Shown: positions 54,206-61,383 of the stretch, piece after piece | How the letters are laid out: the number at the start of each line of letters is the position of its first letter | Position numbering within the stretch: position 1 is the first letter of the stretch | DNA from: Actinomycetota bacterium | GTDB lineage: Bacteria; Actinomycetota; Acidimicrobiia; Acidimicrobiales; MedAcidi-G1 | Length of the DNA: 64,000 nt | Assembly (NCBI GenBank): GCA_014381745.1 | Contig: JACNLA010000017.1 | Span: forward strand, 5,472-69,471 | Direction: 5' to 3' | The notes under the pieces: model-generated | Seen by the model: only the letters and a program-made list of their open reading frames with translations | The model's database searches: none | What the model was told of the DNA's origin: nothing | Position numbers and translations under genes: made by a program

Positions 54206-54981
54206 GCGACCAGGTACTTGTAGAAATCGCCGACAGGGTCGGCACCGTGACCCTGAACCGGCCCGAGCGCCTGAACACGCTCGACCACGACACGCTGGAC
54301 CTTCTGATCGATGCGCTGGCCCGGGTGGCCGGATCCGACGACGTGAGGGTCGTCGTGCTGGCCGGGACCGGCAGGGTCTTTTGTGCCGGCGCCGACCAGG
54401 CCGAGATGGTCGAGCGAAAGCCACAGGAGTGGGAGCCGATCGTGCGCCGTTACCTGGACCCGGTTCGCGCCATCGTCAGCATGGACAAGCCGGTGATAGC
54501 CGCCCTCCACGGAGACACCGTCGGTGGCGGCCTTGGCCTGGCGTTGGCATCCGACTTCCGGATTGCCGCCGAGGGGATCCGCCTGGGAGCACCCTTCACT
54601 CCCATCGGTCTGGCCGGCTGTGACATGTCAGCTGGCTGGTTCCTGCCTCGACTGGTTGGCCTGGGGGCGGCGACCGAAATGATGTTCACCGGCCGGCTGG
54701 TGAAGGCCGACGAGGCACTCGACATGGGGCTCGTACACCGGGTCGTGGCAGCCGATGAGTTCACCGACCACGTGGCCGAGTTTGCAGCCAGGTTGGCTGC
54801 AGGCCCGCCGATCGCCCACGCATGGACGAAACGCGCAATCCACCGCTCCCTTGGTGTCGACATGGACGCTGAGTTCGAGTTCGAGATCTTCGCCCAGGTG
54901 CAGTGCATCCAGACCGAGGACCACCACGAAGGTGTCAAGGCCTTTCAGGAGAAGCGGCGACCGGAGTTCCGCGGTGTCTGA
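54202..54981 (+). CDS. Enoyl-CoA hydratase/isomerase family protein
   Basis: 259 residues. Crotonase segments VGTVTLNRPERLNTLDHDTL, LAGTGRVFCAGADQAEMVER, ALHGDTVGGGLGLALASDFR, and FTPIGLAGCDMSAGWFLPRL. The classical hydratase Glu pair is not evident. It overlaps the alcohol dehydrogenase stop by 4 nt and the next dehydrogenase start by 8 nt, in one transcript. Confidence 0.89.
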   Translation: MSDQVLVEIADRVGTVTLNRPERLNTLDHDTLDLLIDALARVAGSDDVRVVVLAGTGRVFCAGADQAEMVERKPQEWEPIVRRYLDPVRAIVSMDKPVIAALHGDTVGGGLGLALASDFRIAAEGIRLGAPFTPIGLAGCDMSAGWFLPRLVGLGAATEMMFTGRLVKADEALDMGLVHRVVAADEFTDHVAEFAARLAAGPPIAHAWTKRAIHRSLGVDMDAEFEFEIFAQVQCIQTEDHHEGVKAFQEKRRPEFRGV

Positions 54982-56131
54982 GCTCGCAGCCGTCAGGGAG
55001 TCCTTCCGGGCCGAGGTGGCCAGGTTCACGGCTGCCGAGATCACCCCCAACGCCACCACATGGGACCAGGCCGACCCTGAGGGCTCCTACCCGATGCACC
55101 TGTTTGCGCAGTTGGGCGAGTTGGGCTGGCTGGGCGTCGGGTTCGACGAGTCGTTGGGAGGCTCCGGTGGCGGACCGGTCGACCGGTGCATCCTCTTTGA
55201 GGAACTGGCATACGGCTCGGCCGGGGCCGCTCTCGGCCTCTACGTCCACACGGCCCTGGCCGCCGGTGCTCTCGCCGAGATCGCCGACAGGGAGCTTGCT
55301 GAACGCTTCGTGCCCGGCCTGCTGGCGGGAACCACGACGGGCGCCTGGGCCTACGCCGAGCCGGACTCCGGAGCCGACGTAACCCAGGTGCGGCTCGCAG
55401 CGCGCAGAGACGGCGACAACTTTGTCCTGAACGGCTCGAAGATGTACATCACCAACGCCACCTTCGCCGATGTGATCCTCGTCGTGGCACGCACCTCGGG
55501 CGAACCGGGAAAGCTCGCCGGCCTCTCGGTCCTGGCCGTCGACGGCAACTCCGCAGGCCTCACCCGGAGCTCGATGCACAAGCTGGGCATGCGCCCGTCA
55601 GAGCTCGCGGAGCTCCACTTCGAAGACTGCGTGGTTCCCGCCGATCGCCTGGTCGGAGAGCTCGACAAGGGGTTCCGACAGTGCCTTGCGGTGCTCTCCC
55701 AGGGTCGGGTGTTTGCCGGCGCCCTGGCGCTGGGGCTGGGTCGGGCAGCACTAGATGCGGCCGTCACCCATGTGGACACCCGGGAGCAATTCGGCGGCCC
55801 GCTGGCCGCCAAGCAGGTCGTGCGTGCCACGATTGCCGACATGACAACCCGCCTGCGGACCGTGCGTCACCTCGTCTACTCGGCGGCCGAGAAGTTGGAG
55901 GCCGGAGACGACTACGACACCGATGCGTCAATCGCCAAGCTGGTCGCCTCCGAGACCGCCACCTGGGTCAGCGAGCGCTGCCTGCACCTGCACGGCGCCC
56001 AGGGGTTCATGCTGGAGAGCCCCGCCCAGCGCTTCTACCGGGACTGCAAGATCAACGAGTGGGGCGAAGGCGCCAACGAACTCCAACGGGAGATGATCTT
56101 CGAGGCTGTCTCACGGGGGTACAGGCCATGA
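54974..56131 (+). CDS. Acyl-CoA dehydrogenase, classical active site
   Basis: 385 residues from GTG 54974. WAYAEPDSGADVTQVRLA is the FAD loop; RFYRDCKINEWGEGANELQR keeps the Glu of the short/medium-chain position (GEGANE), unlike the other two dehydrogenases in the operon, and LSQGRVFAGALALG has no Glu at the alternative site. So it probably acts on a different, perhaps straight-chain, intermediate. Start overlaps the crotonase stop by 8 nt, stop overlaps the next start by 4. Confidence 0.9.
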   Translation: MSELAAVRESFRAEVARFTAAEITPNATTWDQADPEGSYPMHLFAQLGELGWLGVGFDESLGGSGGGPVDRCILFEELAYGSAGAALGLYVHTALAAGALAEIADRELAERFVPGLLAGTTTGAWAYAEPDSGADVTQVRLAARRDGDNFVLNGSKMYITNATFADVILVVARTSGEPGKLAGLSVLAVDGNSAGLTRSSMHKLGMRPSELAELHFEDCVVPADRLVGELDKGFRQCLAVLSQGRVFAGALALGLGRAALDAAVTHVDTREQFGGPLAAKQVVRATIADMTTRLRTVRHLVYSAAEKLEAGDDYDTDASIAKLVASETATWVSERCLHLHGAQGFMLESPAQRFYRDCKINEWGEGANELQREMIFEAVSRGYRP

Positions 56132-56508
56132 CCCCGACAGAGACCGTGAACGCGTTCATCGCCGCCATCGAGCGCAAGGACGTTGAGGCTGCAGTTGCCC
56201 TTGTGAGCGATGACGTGTCCTACGAGAACATGCCGATGCAGCCGATAGTCGGGCCTGCGGCCATGGCAGCGACCCTTGAGATATTCCTGGCACCGGCATC
56301 CGAGGTGGAATGGCCCGTCCTGCGCCAGTTCGAGGTGGGCAACGTGGTTGTCAACGAACGCCTGGACCGCTTCAAGATCGGCGATGGCTGGCTGGAGTTG
56401 CCGATCGCAGGCGTGTTCGAGGTGGTCGACGGCAAGATCAGCCTCTGGCGCGACTACTTCGACATGGCCACCTACTCCAGCCAGATGGCCGAACTGACGG
56501 GAGCCTGA
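56128..56508 (+). CDS. Limonene-1,2-epoxide hydrolase-like protein (SnoaL fold)
   Basis: 126 residues, the size of limonene epoxide hydrolase. Active-site residues of that enzyme have counterparts: Tyr32 and Asn34 (SYENMPM), Arg78 and Asp80 (NERLDRF), and an Asp in SLWRDYFDMA; the 46-residue spacing from Tyr to Arg is the same. So it is a plausible true epoxide hydrolase rather than only a SnoaL-fold relative. Overlaps both neighbours (4 nt and 1 nt). In the operon it would turn an epoxide into a diol. Confidence 0.82.
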   Translation: MTPTETVNAFIAAIERKDVEAAVALVSDDVSYENMPMQPIVGPAAMAATLEIFLAPASEVEWPVLRQFEVGNVVVNERLDRFKIGDGWLELPIAGVFEVVDGKISLWRDYFDMATYSSQMAELTGA

Positions 56509-56912
56509 TGGACTCTCCAGGCACCCCCGTCTCCCACGACTCCTCTCCCCTGGCCGAGTTCCTCAAGGTCGGCCAGGACGGCAACGGCACGTGCAGGATC
56601 TCGATCGACCCGGTCCACCTGAGCCCCAACGGCACCATGCACGGCGGTGCCCTGTTCACCATGTTCGACACCGCCATGGGCACCGCTGCGGCCGGCTATC
56701 TGGCAGAGGGCCAGATGTGCGTGACCATGGAGATCCAGATCCGTTACCTGAAGCCGATCTTCGAGGGCGATGTCGAGGTTCGCGGCAGCGTGCTGCACCC
56801 CGGGAAGCGGATCATCCAGACCGAGGCACGCGCCACCAACGGCGACAGGACCGTGGCCTCAGCCACCGGATCGTTCGTGGTTCTCGACAGGGAGAGGCCA
56901 ACACCAGCCTAG
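56508..56912 (+). CDS. PaaI-like hotdog-fold thioesterase
   Basis: 134 residues. Hotdog signature HLSPNGTMHGGALFTMFDTA (about residues 37-56), with the HGG and the following acidic residue in TMFDTA, plus YLKPIFEGDVEVRGSVLHPG. Hydrolyses acyl-CoA to free acid and CoA, perhaps releasing a dead-end or final product. Start overlaps the previous stop by one base. End of the tightly packed part of the operon. Confidence 0.87.
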   Translation: MDSPGTPVSHDSSPLAEFLKVGQDGNGTCRISIDPVHLSPNGTMHGGALFTMFDTAMGTAAAGYLAEGQMCVTMEIQIRYLKPIFEGDVEVRGSVLHPGKRIIQTEARATNGDRTVASATGSFVVLDRERPTPA

Positions 56913-56985
56913 GTTCCACAGCTTGACCGACCACTAACGTGGGCGGTGCCCACAAGAGACGGGTGATCGCCTAGAGGAGAGTCCC

Positions 56986-57501
56986 GTGAGCAAAGACTGT
57001 TCCGACACAAGCCAGGCAACCGGGTTCCACCATGTCGCCTACGCCTGCCGTGACATCCACGAGAACCACCGCTTCTACGAGGACCTGATCGGGCTGGAAC
57101 TTGTCAAGACCGAGGTCACCCCCTATGGCGACGGCTTCTTCCGCCACACCTTCTACGACACCGGCGATGGCTCCTGTCTTGCGTTCTTTGACCTTCACGG
57201 TGTGGGCGAGGAGGACAAGGACCGGACCGACATCTCGACCGGCCTCGGCATGCCTCTCTGGGTGAACCACATCGCCCTCAGGCGCAACGAGGACCAGACT
57301 GCGGTGATCACCGAGCGACTACAGGAGGCTGGTCACGGCACCTACACCCTTGAGCACGGCTGGTGTCGCTCGACCTACGTGACCGACCCCAACGGGATCT
57401 CCCTTGAGTTCTGCGTGGACACCCCCGGCTTTGAACCTGACCGCCAGCGGGCCCTCGAGTTGCTCGATGCCATCCCGGAGAGCACGGTCAAGGTCATCTA
57501 A
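56986..57501 (+). CDS. VOC superfamily protein (glyoxalase/dioxygenase fold)
   Basis: 171 residues. Two betaalphabetabetabeta modules: FHHVAYACRDIHENHRFYED (first metal His) and MPLWVNHIALRRNEDQTAVI (second His), then STYVTDPNGISLEFCVDTPG with the metal Glu. Metal ligands of a VOC enzyme are thus present. GTG start with GAGGAGAG at about 8 nt. Separated by 73 nt from the thioesterase gene, probably still in the same transcript. Reaction unknown: isomerase, lyase or dioxygenase. Confidence 0.84.
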   Translation: MSKDCSDTSQATGFHHVAYACRDIHENHRFYEDLIGLELVKTEVTPYGDGFFRHTFYDTGDGSCLAFFDLHGVGEEDKDRTDISTGLGMPLWVNHIALRRNEDQTAVITERLQEAGHGTYTLEHGWCRSTYVTDPNGISLEFCVDTPGFEPDRQRALELLDAIPESTVKVI

Positions 57502-57516
57502 GACAGACCTGGAAAC

Positions 57517-58635
57517 ATGCCCACCGTAGAGCGCCGCTTCGTCTCCCTGGACTCCCCAACGGGTGGCCAGAACGGTGCGGGCTTCATGCCCACCCAGGGC
57601 CTCTACCACCACGTCTCGGGAACCTCACCCAAGACTGCGTTCATCGCCTCGCACTACAACGTGGACTTCTCCGAGCACTACCTGGCAACCCGCCTGGCTG
57701 CACTCGGCTACGGCTTCCTTGGCTGGAACACGCGCTTCCGGGGTGTTGAACAGTTCTTCACCCTCGACAACGCCCTCGTCGACATCGGCGTGGGCGTCAG
57801 GTGGCTGCGCGAGGAAGCCGGAGTCGAGACCGTTGTCCTCATGGCCAACTGCGGCGGCGGTTCGCTCATGGGTGCCTACCAGGCGCAGGCTGCTGCGGGG
57901 GTACTGAAACCCCTGCTGGAACGTCCGGTTCCCGAGGCCGCCCTTGAGCTGTCACCGGCCGACCTGTATGTGTCGCTGAACGCCCACCCGGGCCGACCCG
58001 AGGTTCTCACCAACTGGTTCGACCCGTCGCTCACAGACGAGAACGACCCGAGTTCGGTTGACCCGAGCCTGGACATGTACGACCCGGCCAACGGCCCTCC
58101 CTACCCAGCGGAGTTCGTGGAGAGGTACCGCTCTGCCCAGGTCGCAAGGAACAACCGCATCACTGACTGGGCGCTTGCCGAACTGGAGCGACTGCAGGGG
58201 CTCGACATCTACGACCGGCTGTTCTCAATGTCACGCACCTGGGCGGACCTGCGCTTCCTCGACGGCAGCATCGACCCTTCAGAGCGCCTGGTCGGCACCT
58301 GCTACGCGGGTGACCCCAGGTTCGCCAACTACAGCCCCTTTGGCATCGGCTCCTCGAACACGATCCGGACATGGCTGTCAATGTGGAGCCTCGAGTACTC
58401 CCAGTGCCGCGGGGCCCCGAACCTGGCACATGTGACCGTTCCCTCGCTGGTGATCCAGAGCCTGGCTGACACGGGCGTGTTCACATCAGATGCCCAGATG
58501 ATCTTTGATGGGTTGGCCGCCGCCGACAAGCAGTTGGAGTGGGTAACAGGCGACCACTACCTCCAGGACCCCACCGATGCCAGAGACCACGTGGCAGGAC
58601 TGGTCCACAACTGGGTAACCGCCCACCTGGGCTGA
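57517..58635 (+). CDS. Alpha/beta hydrolase with Cys at the nucleophile position
   Basis: 372 residues. Strand-turn-helix VVLMANCGGGSLMGAYQAQA puts Cys112 where Ser usually sits (GxSxG); dienelactone hydrolases also use Cys. Preceded by FIASHYNVDFSEHYLATRLA and YGFLGWNTRFRG; the likely Asp is in SLADTGVFTSDAQM and the His in VTGDHYLQD. A long insert at about 140-290 may be the lid. It ends the operon 15 nt after the VOC gene. Substrate unknown, possibly a lactone or ester of the pathway. Confidence 0.8.
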   Translation: MPTVERRFVSLDSPTGGQNGAGFMPTQGLYHHVSGTSPKTAFIASHYNVDFSEHYLATRLAALGYGFLGWNTRFRGVEQFFTLDNALVDIGVGVRWLREEAGVETVVLMANCGGGSLMGAYQAQAAAGVLKPLLERPVPEAALELSPADLYVSLNAHPGRPEVLTNWFDPSLTDENDPSSVDPSLDMYDPANGPPYPAEFVERYRSAQVARNNRITDWALAELERLQGLDIYDRLFSMSRTWADLRFLDGSIDPSERLVGTCYAGDPRFANYSPFGIGSSNTIRTWLSMWSLEYSQCRGAPNLAHVTVPSLVIQSLADTGVFTSDAQMIFDGLAAADKQLEWVTGDHYLQDPTDARDHVAGLVHNWVTAHLG

Positions 58636-58648
58636 CCGGGCCTGCCGG

Positions 58649-59203
58649 TCAAGGTCTGGCGGCTACTCGGGCCTCAGAGAGCCCCTCAACCACCCCGAGT
58701 TCGACAGCCCAGTGGTCAAGATACACGTCATCAAGGCTGTCCCCGGCGGTGCCGAGCATGCCTACTACGTCCTGCATCTGGCGATCAGACGCTGTCTTCT
58801 GACGCCATTCCAACTTGGCCAGGATTGAATCCTCGACCGTCGTCACATATGTCTTGACCCCGCCGATCGTGACAGCTTGTCTCCTCTCGAACTCCGACTC
58901 GCTGAACGGCCTCTGCCTCCGGATGATCAGATCGACCTTCCACCCGGAACCGATCTCGATGATGTTGAACATGTCACGTCGCTCCAGGGCCACGAGTGCG
59001 TCACTGGCGTAGTAGCGCGGATGCTCAAACGCCGCCACGAACTGCATCAAGGAGCCTTCGTCAGGGTCGATCACCAGGTCGATGTCCTGGGTCATTCGCG
59101 GCTCACCATGGAAGGTGCTTGCGAACGACCCTGCCACCATGTGATCGATTCCCGCCGAATCGAGTGCACACACCACCGCTCCGAGCAACTCGAACTGGCT
59201 CAT
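58649..59203 (-). CDS. Nucleotidyltransferase domain protein (AbiEii/DUF6036-like)
   Basis: 184 residues. Nucleotidyltransferase core: MVAGSFASTFHGEPRMTQDI with GS at 25-26 and the acidic pair Asp40/Asp42 (TQDIDLVI), third acidic residue in WKVDLIIR. Then SILAKLEWRQKTASDRQMQD, a helix typical of these toxin-like proteins. The ATG overlaps the stop of a small upstream gene by 4 nt. Related pairs act as type II/IV toxin-antitoxin or phage-defence modules; this role is inferred. Confidence 0.78.
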   Translation of the reverse strand: MSQFELLGAVVCALDSAGIDHMVAGSFASTFHGEPRMTQDIDLVIDPDEGSLMQFVAAFEHPRYYASDALVALERRDMFNIIEIGSGWKVDLIIRRQRPFSESEFERRQAVTIGGVKTYVTTVEDSILAKLEWRQKTASDRQMQDVVGMLGTAGDSLDDVYLDHWAVELGVVEGLSEARVAARP

Positions 59204-59442
59204 CGCCCCAGGGCCACCCCCGCGGCCGTCCTGCCCAGACCCCCGTGCATGATCACCAGCAACTCAGCCTTGACCCCATCGTCGTCCAACTCCGGGTGCC
59301 GCGCGGTGATGCCTGCCAGGGTCGTGCTTCGGGCCAACTCTGCAATCTCTACAGCCGCATCAACGCGTTCTTCGGGGGAGAGGCCCCGATAGAAGGCCAC
59401 TTGACGCCTGCGTACCTCGGGGTCGGTGTCAATGGGCCTCAC
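59200..59442 (-). CDS. Small partner of the nucleotidyltransferase, function unknown
   Basis: 80 residues from GTG 59442: RPIDTDPEVRRRQVAFYRGL, then SPEERVDAAVEIAELARSTT and LAGITARHPELDDDGVKAEL, a helical protein of a type often found just upstream of nucleotidyltransferase genes. Start chosen because TAACCT lies 7 nt before the GTG and the longer frame overlaps the xsc end. No known catalytic motif; may be an antitoxin or activator. Confidence 0.7.
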   Translation of the reverse strand: MRPIDTDPEVRRRQVAFYRGLSPEERVDAAVEIAELARSTTLAGITARHPELDDDGVKAELLVIMHGGLGRTAAGVALGR

Positions 59443-59449
59443 GGAGACG

Positions 59450-59455
59450 AGGTTA
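59450..59455 (-). promoter_or_regulatory. Leaderless -10 box of the nucleotidyltransferase module
   Basis: TAACCT on the minus strand, 7 nt before the GTG at 59442 and 32 nt after the xsc stop. Matches TANNNT at the leaderless spacing; no ribosome binding site is seen. Confidence 0.45.
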
Positions 59456-59486
59456 CCCCTGCCCAGGGACACCCTCTTGTCGACCC

Positions 59487-61253
59487 TCAGACGAAGTCGG
59501 CGTACTTGTCCAGGTGGCGGACAGGCGTTGACAGGGCGTCCTTGCGGAACGGGTCGCCCAGTTCCTTGGTGCACATGATCTCGATGACCGTGGTCTTGCC
59601 GTCGTTCATCTGGGCGTCGATTGCAGCAGCCAGGGCAGGGCCGACCTCTTCAAGCTGGTCGACGCGAATGGCCTCGGCTCCCATGGCGGTTGCGATGTCG
59701 GCGTAGCTCTCGCCGCCCTCCAGCTCACCGGCGACGAACCGTTGGCCGTAGAAGTCGACCTGGTTCTTCTTCTCGGCACCCCACTGGCGGTTGTGGAACA
59801 CGACGGCGGTCACGGGAATGTCGTGGCGGACTGCGGTCATTACCTCGACCATGCTCATGGCCCAGGCTCCGTCACCTGCATAGGAGATTGCCGGCCTGTC
59901 GGGTGCTGCCGCCTTGGCTCCGATGATGGTCGGTAGGGCGTAGCCACAGTTTCCCCAGCTCATGGCTGCAAAGAAGGATCTCGGCTCCTCGAAGCGCAGG
60001 TAGCTGTTGGAGACCGAGTTGATGTTGCCAATGTCTGTGGCGACCATGACCCGCTCAGGCATTACTTTTTCCAGCTCGCGGAGAACCTGACGGGGGTGAA
60101 GCCAGTTGCCCTCCTCGTCGATTGACTCCTTGATCATGTCGATGCTGAAGTCGTCGATCTCGTGGGTCCACTCGTCGAGTTCGGCCTCCCATGTGGCCTT
60201 CTCCTCAGCCATTGCGCCGGCTCTCTCGTCGGTGGTGGCGTCACAGTTGAGTGTGCGGTCGGTCAGCCGGGCAGTGAGCGCCCTTGCTGCGGCTCCGGCA
60301 TCACCGCAGATGCCCACGGAAATCTTCTTGACCAGACCGAGCATCTTGGCGTCGGCGTCTACCTGGATGATCTTGGCGTCGGCGGGCCAGTAGTCCATGT
60401 CGTGTTGGGGCAGTGTTCCGAAGGGACCCAGCCGCGTACCGAGGGCCAGCACCACGTCGGCGCGGGCGATCAGCTTCATGGCGGCCTTGGAGCCCTGATA
60501 GCCGAGCGGACCGCACCACTGCGGGTGGCTGGCGGGGAACGAGTCGTTGTGGAGGTACGAGTTGACGACCGGGCAGCCCAACCGCTCTGCCAGCTCGGCG
60601 GCCTCAGCAACGGCGTCGCCCATGACCACGCCGCCACCTGAGATCATGACCGGGAACTCGGCGGCGGCCAGCAGGTCGGCTGCCTCGTCGAGGCTCTGCT
60701 CGCCGCCGGGGCCGCGCTCGATGCGGATCGGCTCAGCGATTTCTACGTCGATGTCACCGTAGAAGCGATCGCGGGGAATGTTCAGCTGGGTTGGGCCCAT
60801 CTCCAGGATGGCCCGGTCAAAGCATCGGGCCGTGATCTCGGCCATGCGGTTCTCGTTGTTGACGTGGCCCTGGTACTTGGTGAACTCCTCGAACATGGGG
60901 AGTTGGTTGGCCTCCTGGAAGCCGCCGAGGCCGATGCCCATGGTTCCGGTCTCGGGGGTGACGATCACGACGGGGCTGTGTGCCCAGAAGGCTGCCGCGA
61001 TGGCGGTGACGCAGTTGGAGATGCCGGGGCCGTTCTGGCCGATCACGACCCCGTGGCGGCCGCTGACCCTGGCGTAGCCGTCGGCCATGTGGGCGGCGCC
61101 CTGTTCGTGGACCACGGGTACCAGCCGGATCCCGCCTGGGGCAAAGATGTCCATGGCGTCCATGAACGCCGAGCCCATGATGCCGAAGGCGGTATCGACA
61201 CCGTTGGCGACCAGTGTCTCAACGAAGGCTTCGCTGGGGGTCATGCGGGTCAT
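59487..61253 (-). CDS. xsc: Sulfoacetaldehyde acetyltransferase
   Basis: 588 residues, ThDP-dependent. Converts sulfoacetaldehyde and phosphate to acetyl phosphate and sulfite, the key step in taurine, isethionate and other C2-sulfonate use. Very characteristic segments: FGIMGSAFMDAMDIFAPGGI, QNGPGISNCVTAIAAAFWAH, GLGGFQEANQLPMFEEFTKY and NRQWGAEKKNQVDFYGQRFV; ThDP/Mg motif YAGDGAWAMSM. AGGAG lies 7 nt before the ATG. No phosphotransacetylase or sulfite dehydrogenase gene is next to it. Confidence 0.97.
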   Translation of the reverse strand: MTRMTPSEAFVETLVANGVDTAFGIMGSAFMDAMDIFAPGGIRLVPVVHEQGAAHMADGYARVSGRHGVVIGQNGPGISNCVTAIAAAFWAHSPVVIVTPETGTMGIGLGGFQEANQLPMFEEFTKYQGHVNNENRMAEITARCFDRAILEMGPTQLNIPRDRFYGDIDVEIAEPIRIERGPGGEQSLDEAADLLAAAEFPVMISGGGVVMGDAVAEAAELAERLGCPVVNSYLHNDSFPASHPQWCGPLGYQGSKAAMKLIARADVVLALGTRLGPFGTLPQHDMDYWPADAKIIQVDADAKMLGLVKKISVGICGDAGAAARALTARLTDRTLNCDATTDERAGAMAEEKATWEAELDEWTHEIDDFSIDMIKESIDEEGNWLHPRQVLRELEKVMPERVMVATDIGNINSVSNSYLRFEEPRSFFAAMSWGNCGYALPTIIGAKAAAPDRPAISYAGDGAWAMSMVEVMTAVRHDIPVTAVVFHNRQWGAEKKNQVDFYGQRFVAGELEGGESYADIATAMGAEAIRVDQLEEVGPALAAAIDAQMNDGKTTVIEIMCTKELGDPFRKDALSTPVRHLDKYADFV

Positions 61254-61279
61254 TGGCTTCTCCTGAAGATCGTCACTGG

Positions 61280-61304
61280 TGCACGGTAAACAGGCCACCG
61301 TGCA
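61280..61304 (-). promoter_or_regulatory. Inverted repeat upstream of xsc
   Basis: TGCACGGT / ACCGTGCA (8-bp arms, 9-nt spacer) 27 nt before the xsc start. Downstream of a possible -10 TATAGT (61323 to 61318, minus strand). Could be an operator or a leader hairpin; the evidence is only the symmetry. Confidence 0.4.
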
Positions 61305-61383
61305 GGTGAAGTGAGAGACTATAACTATTTCGTGAGTACGTCTACTCCGGAGAGGTCGATTGAATCCCCACCCGAGGGACCGC

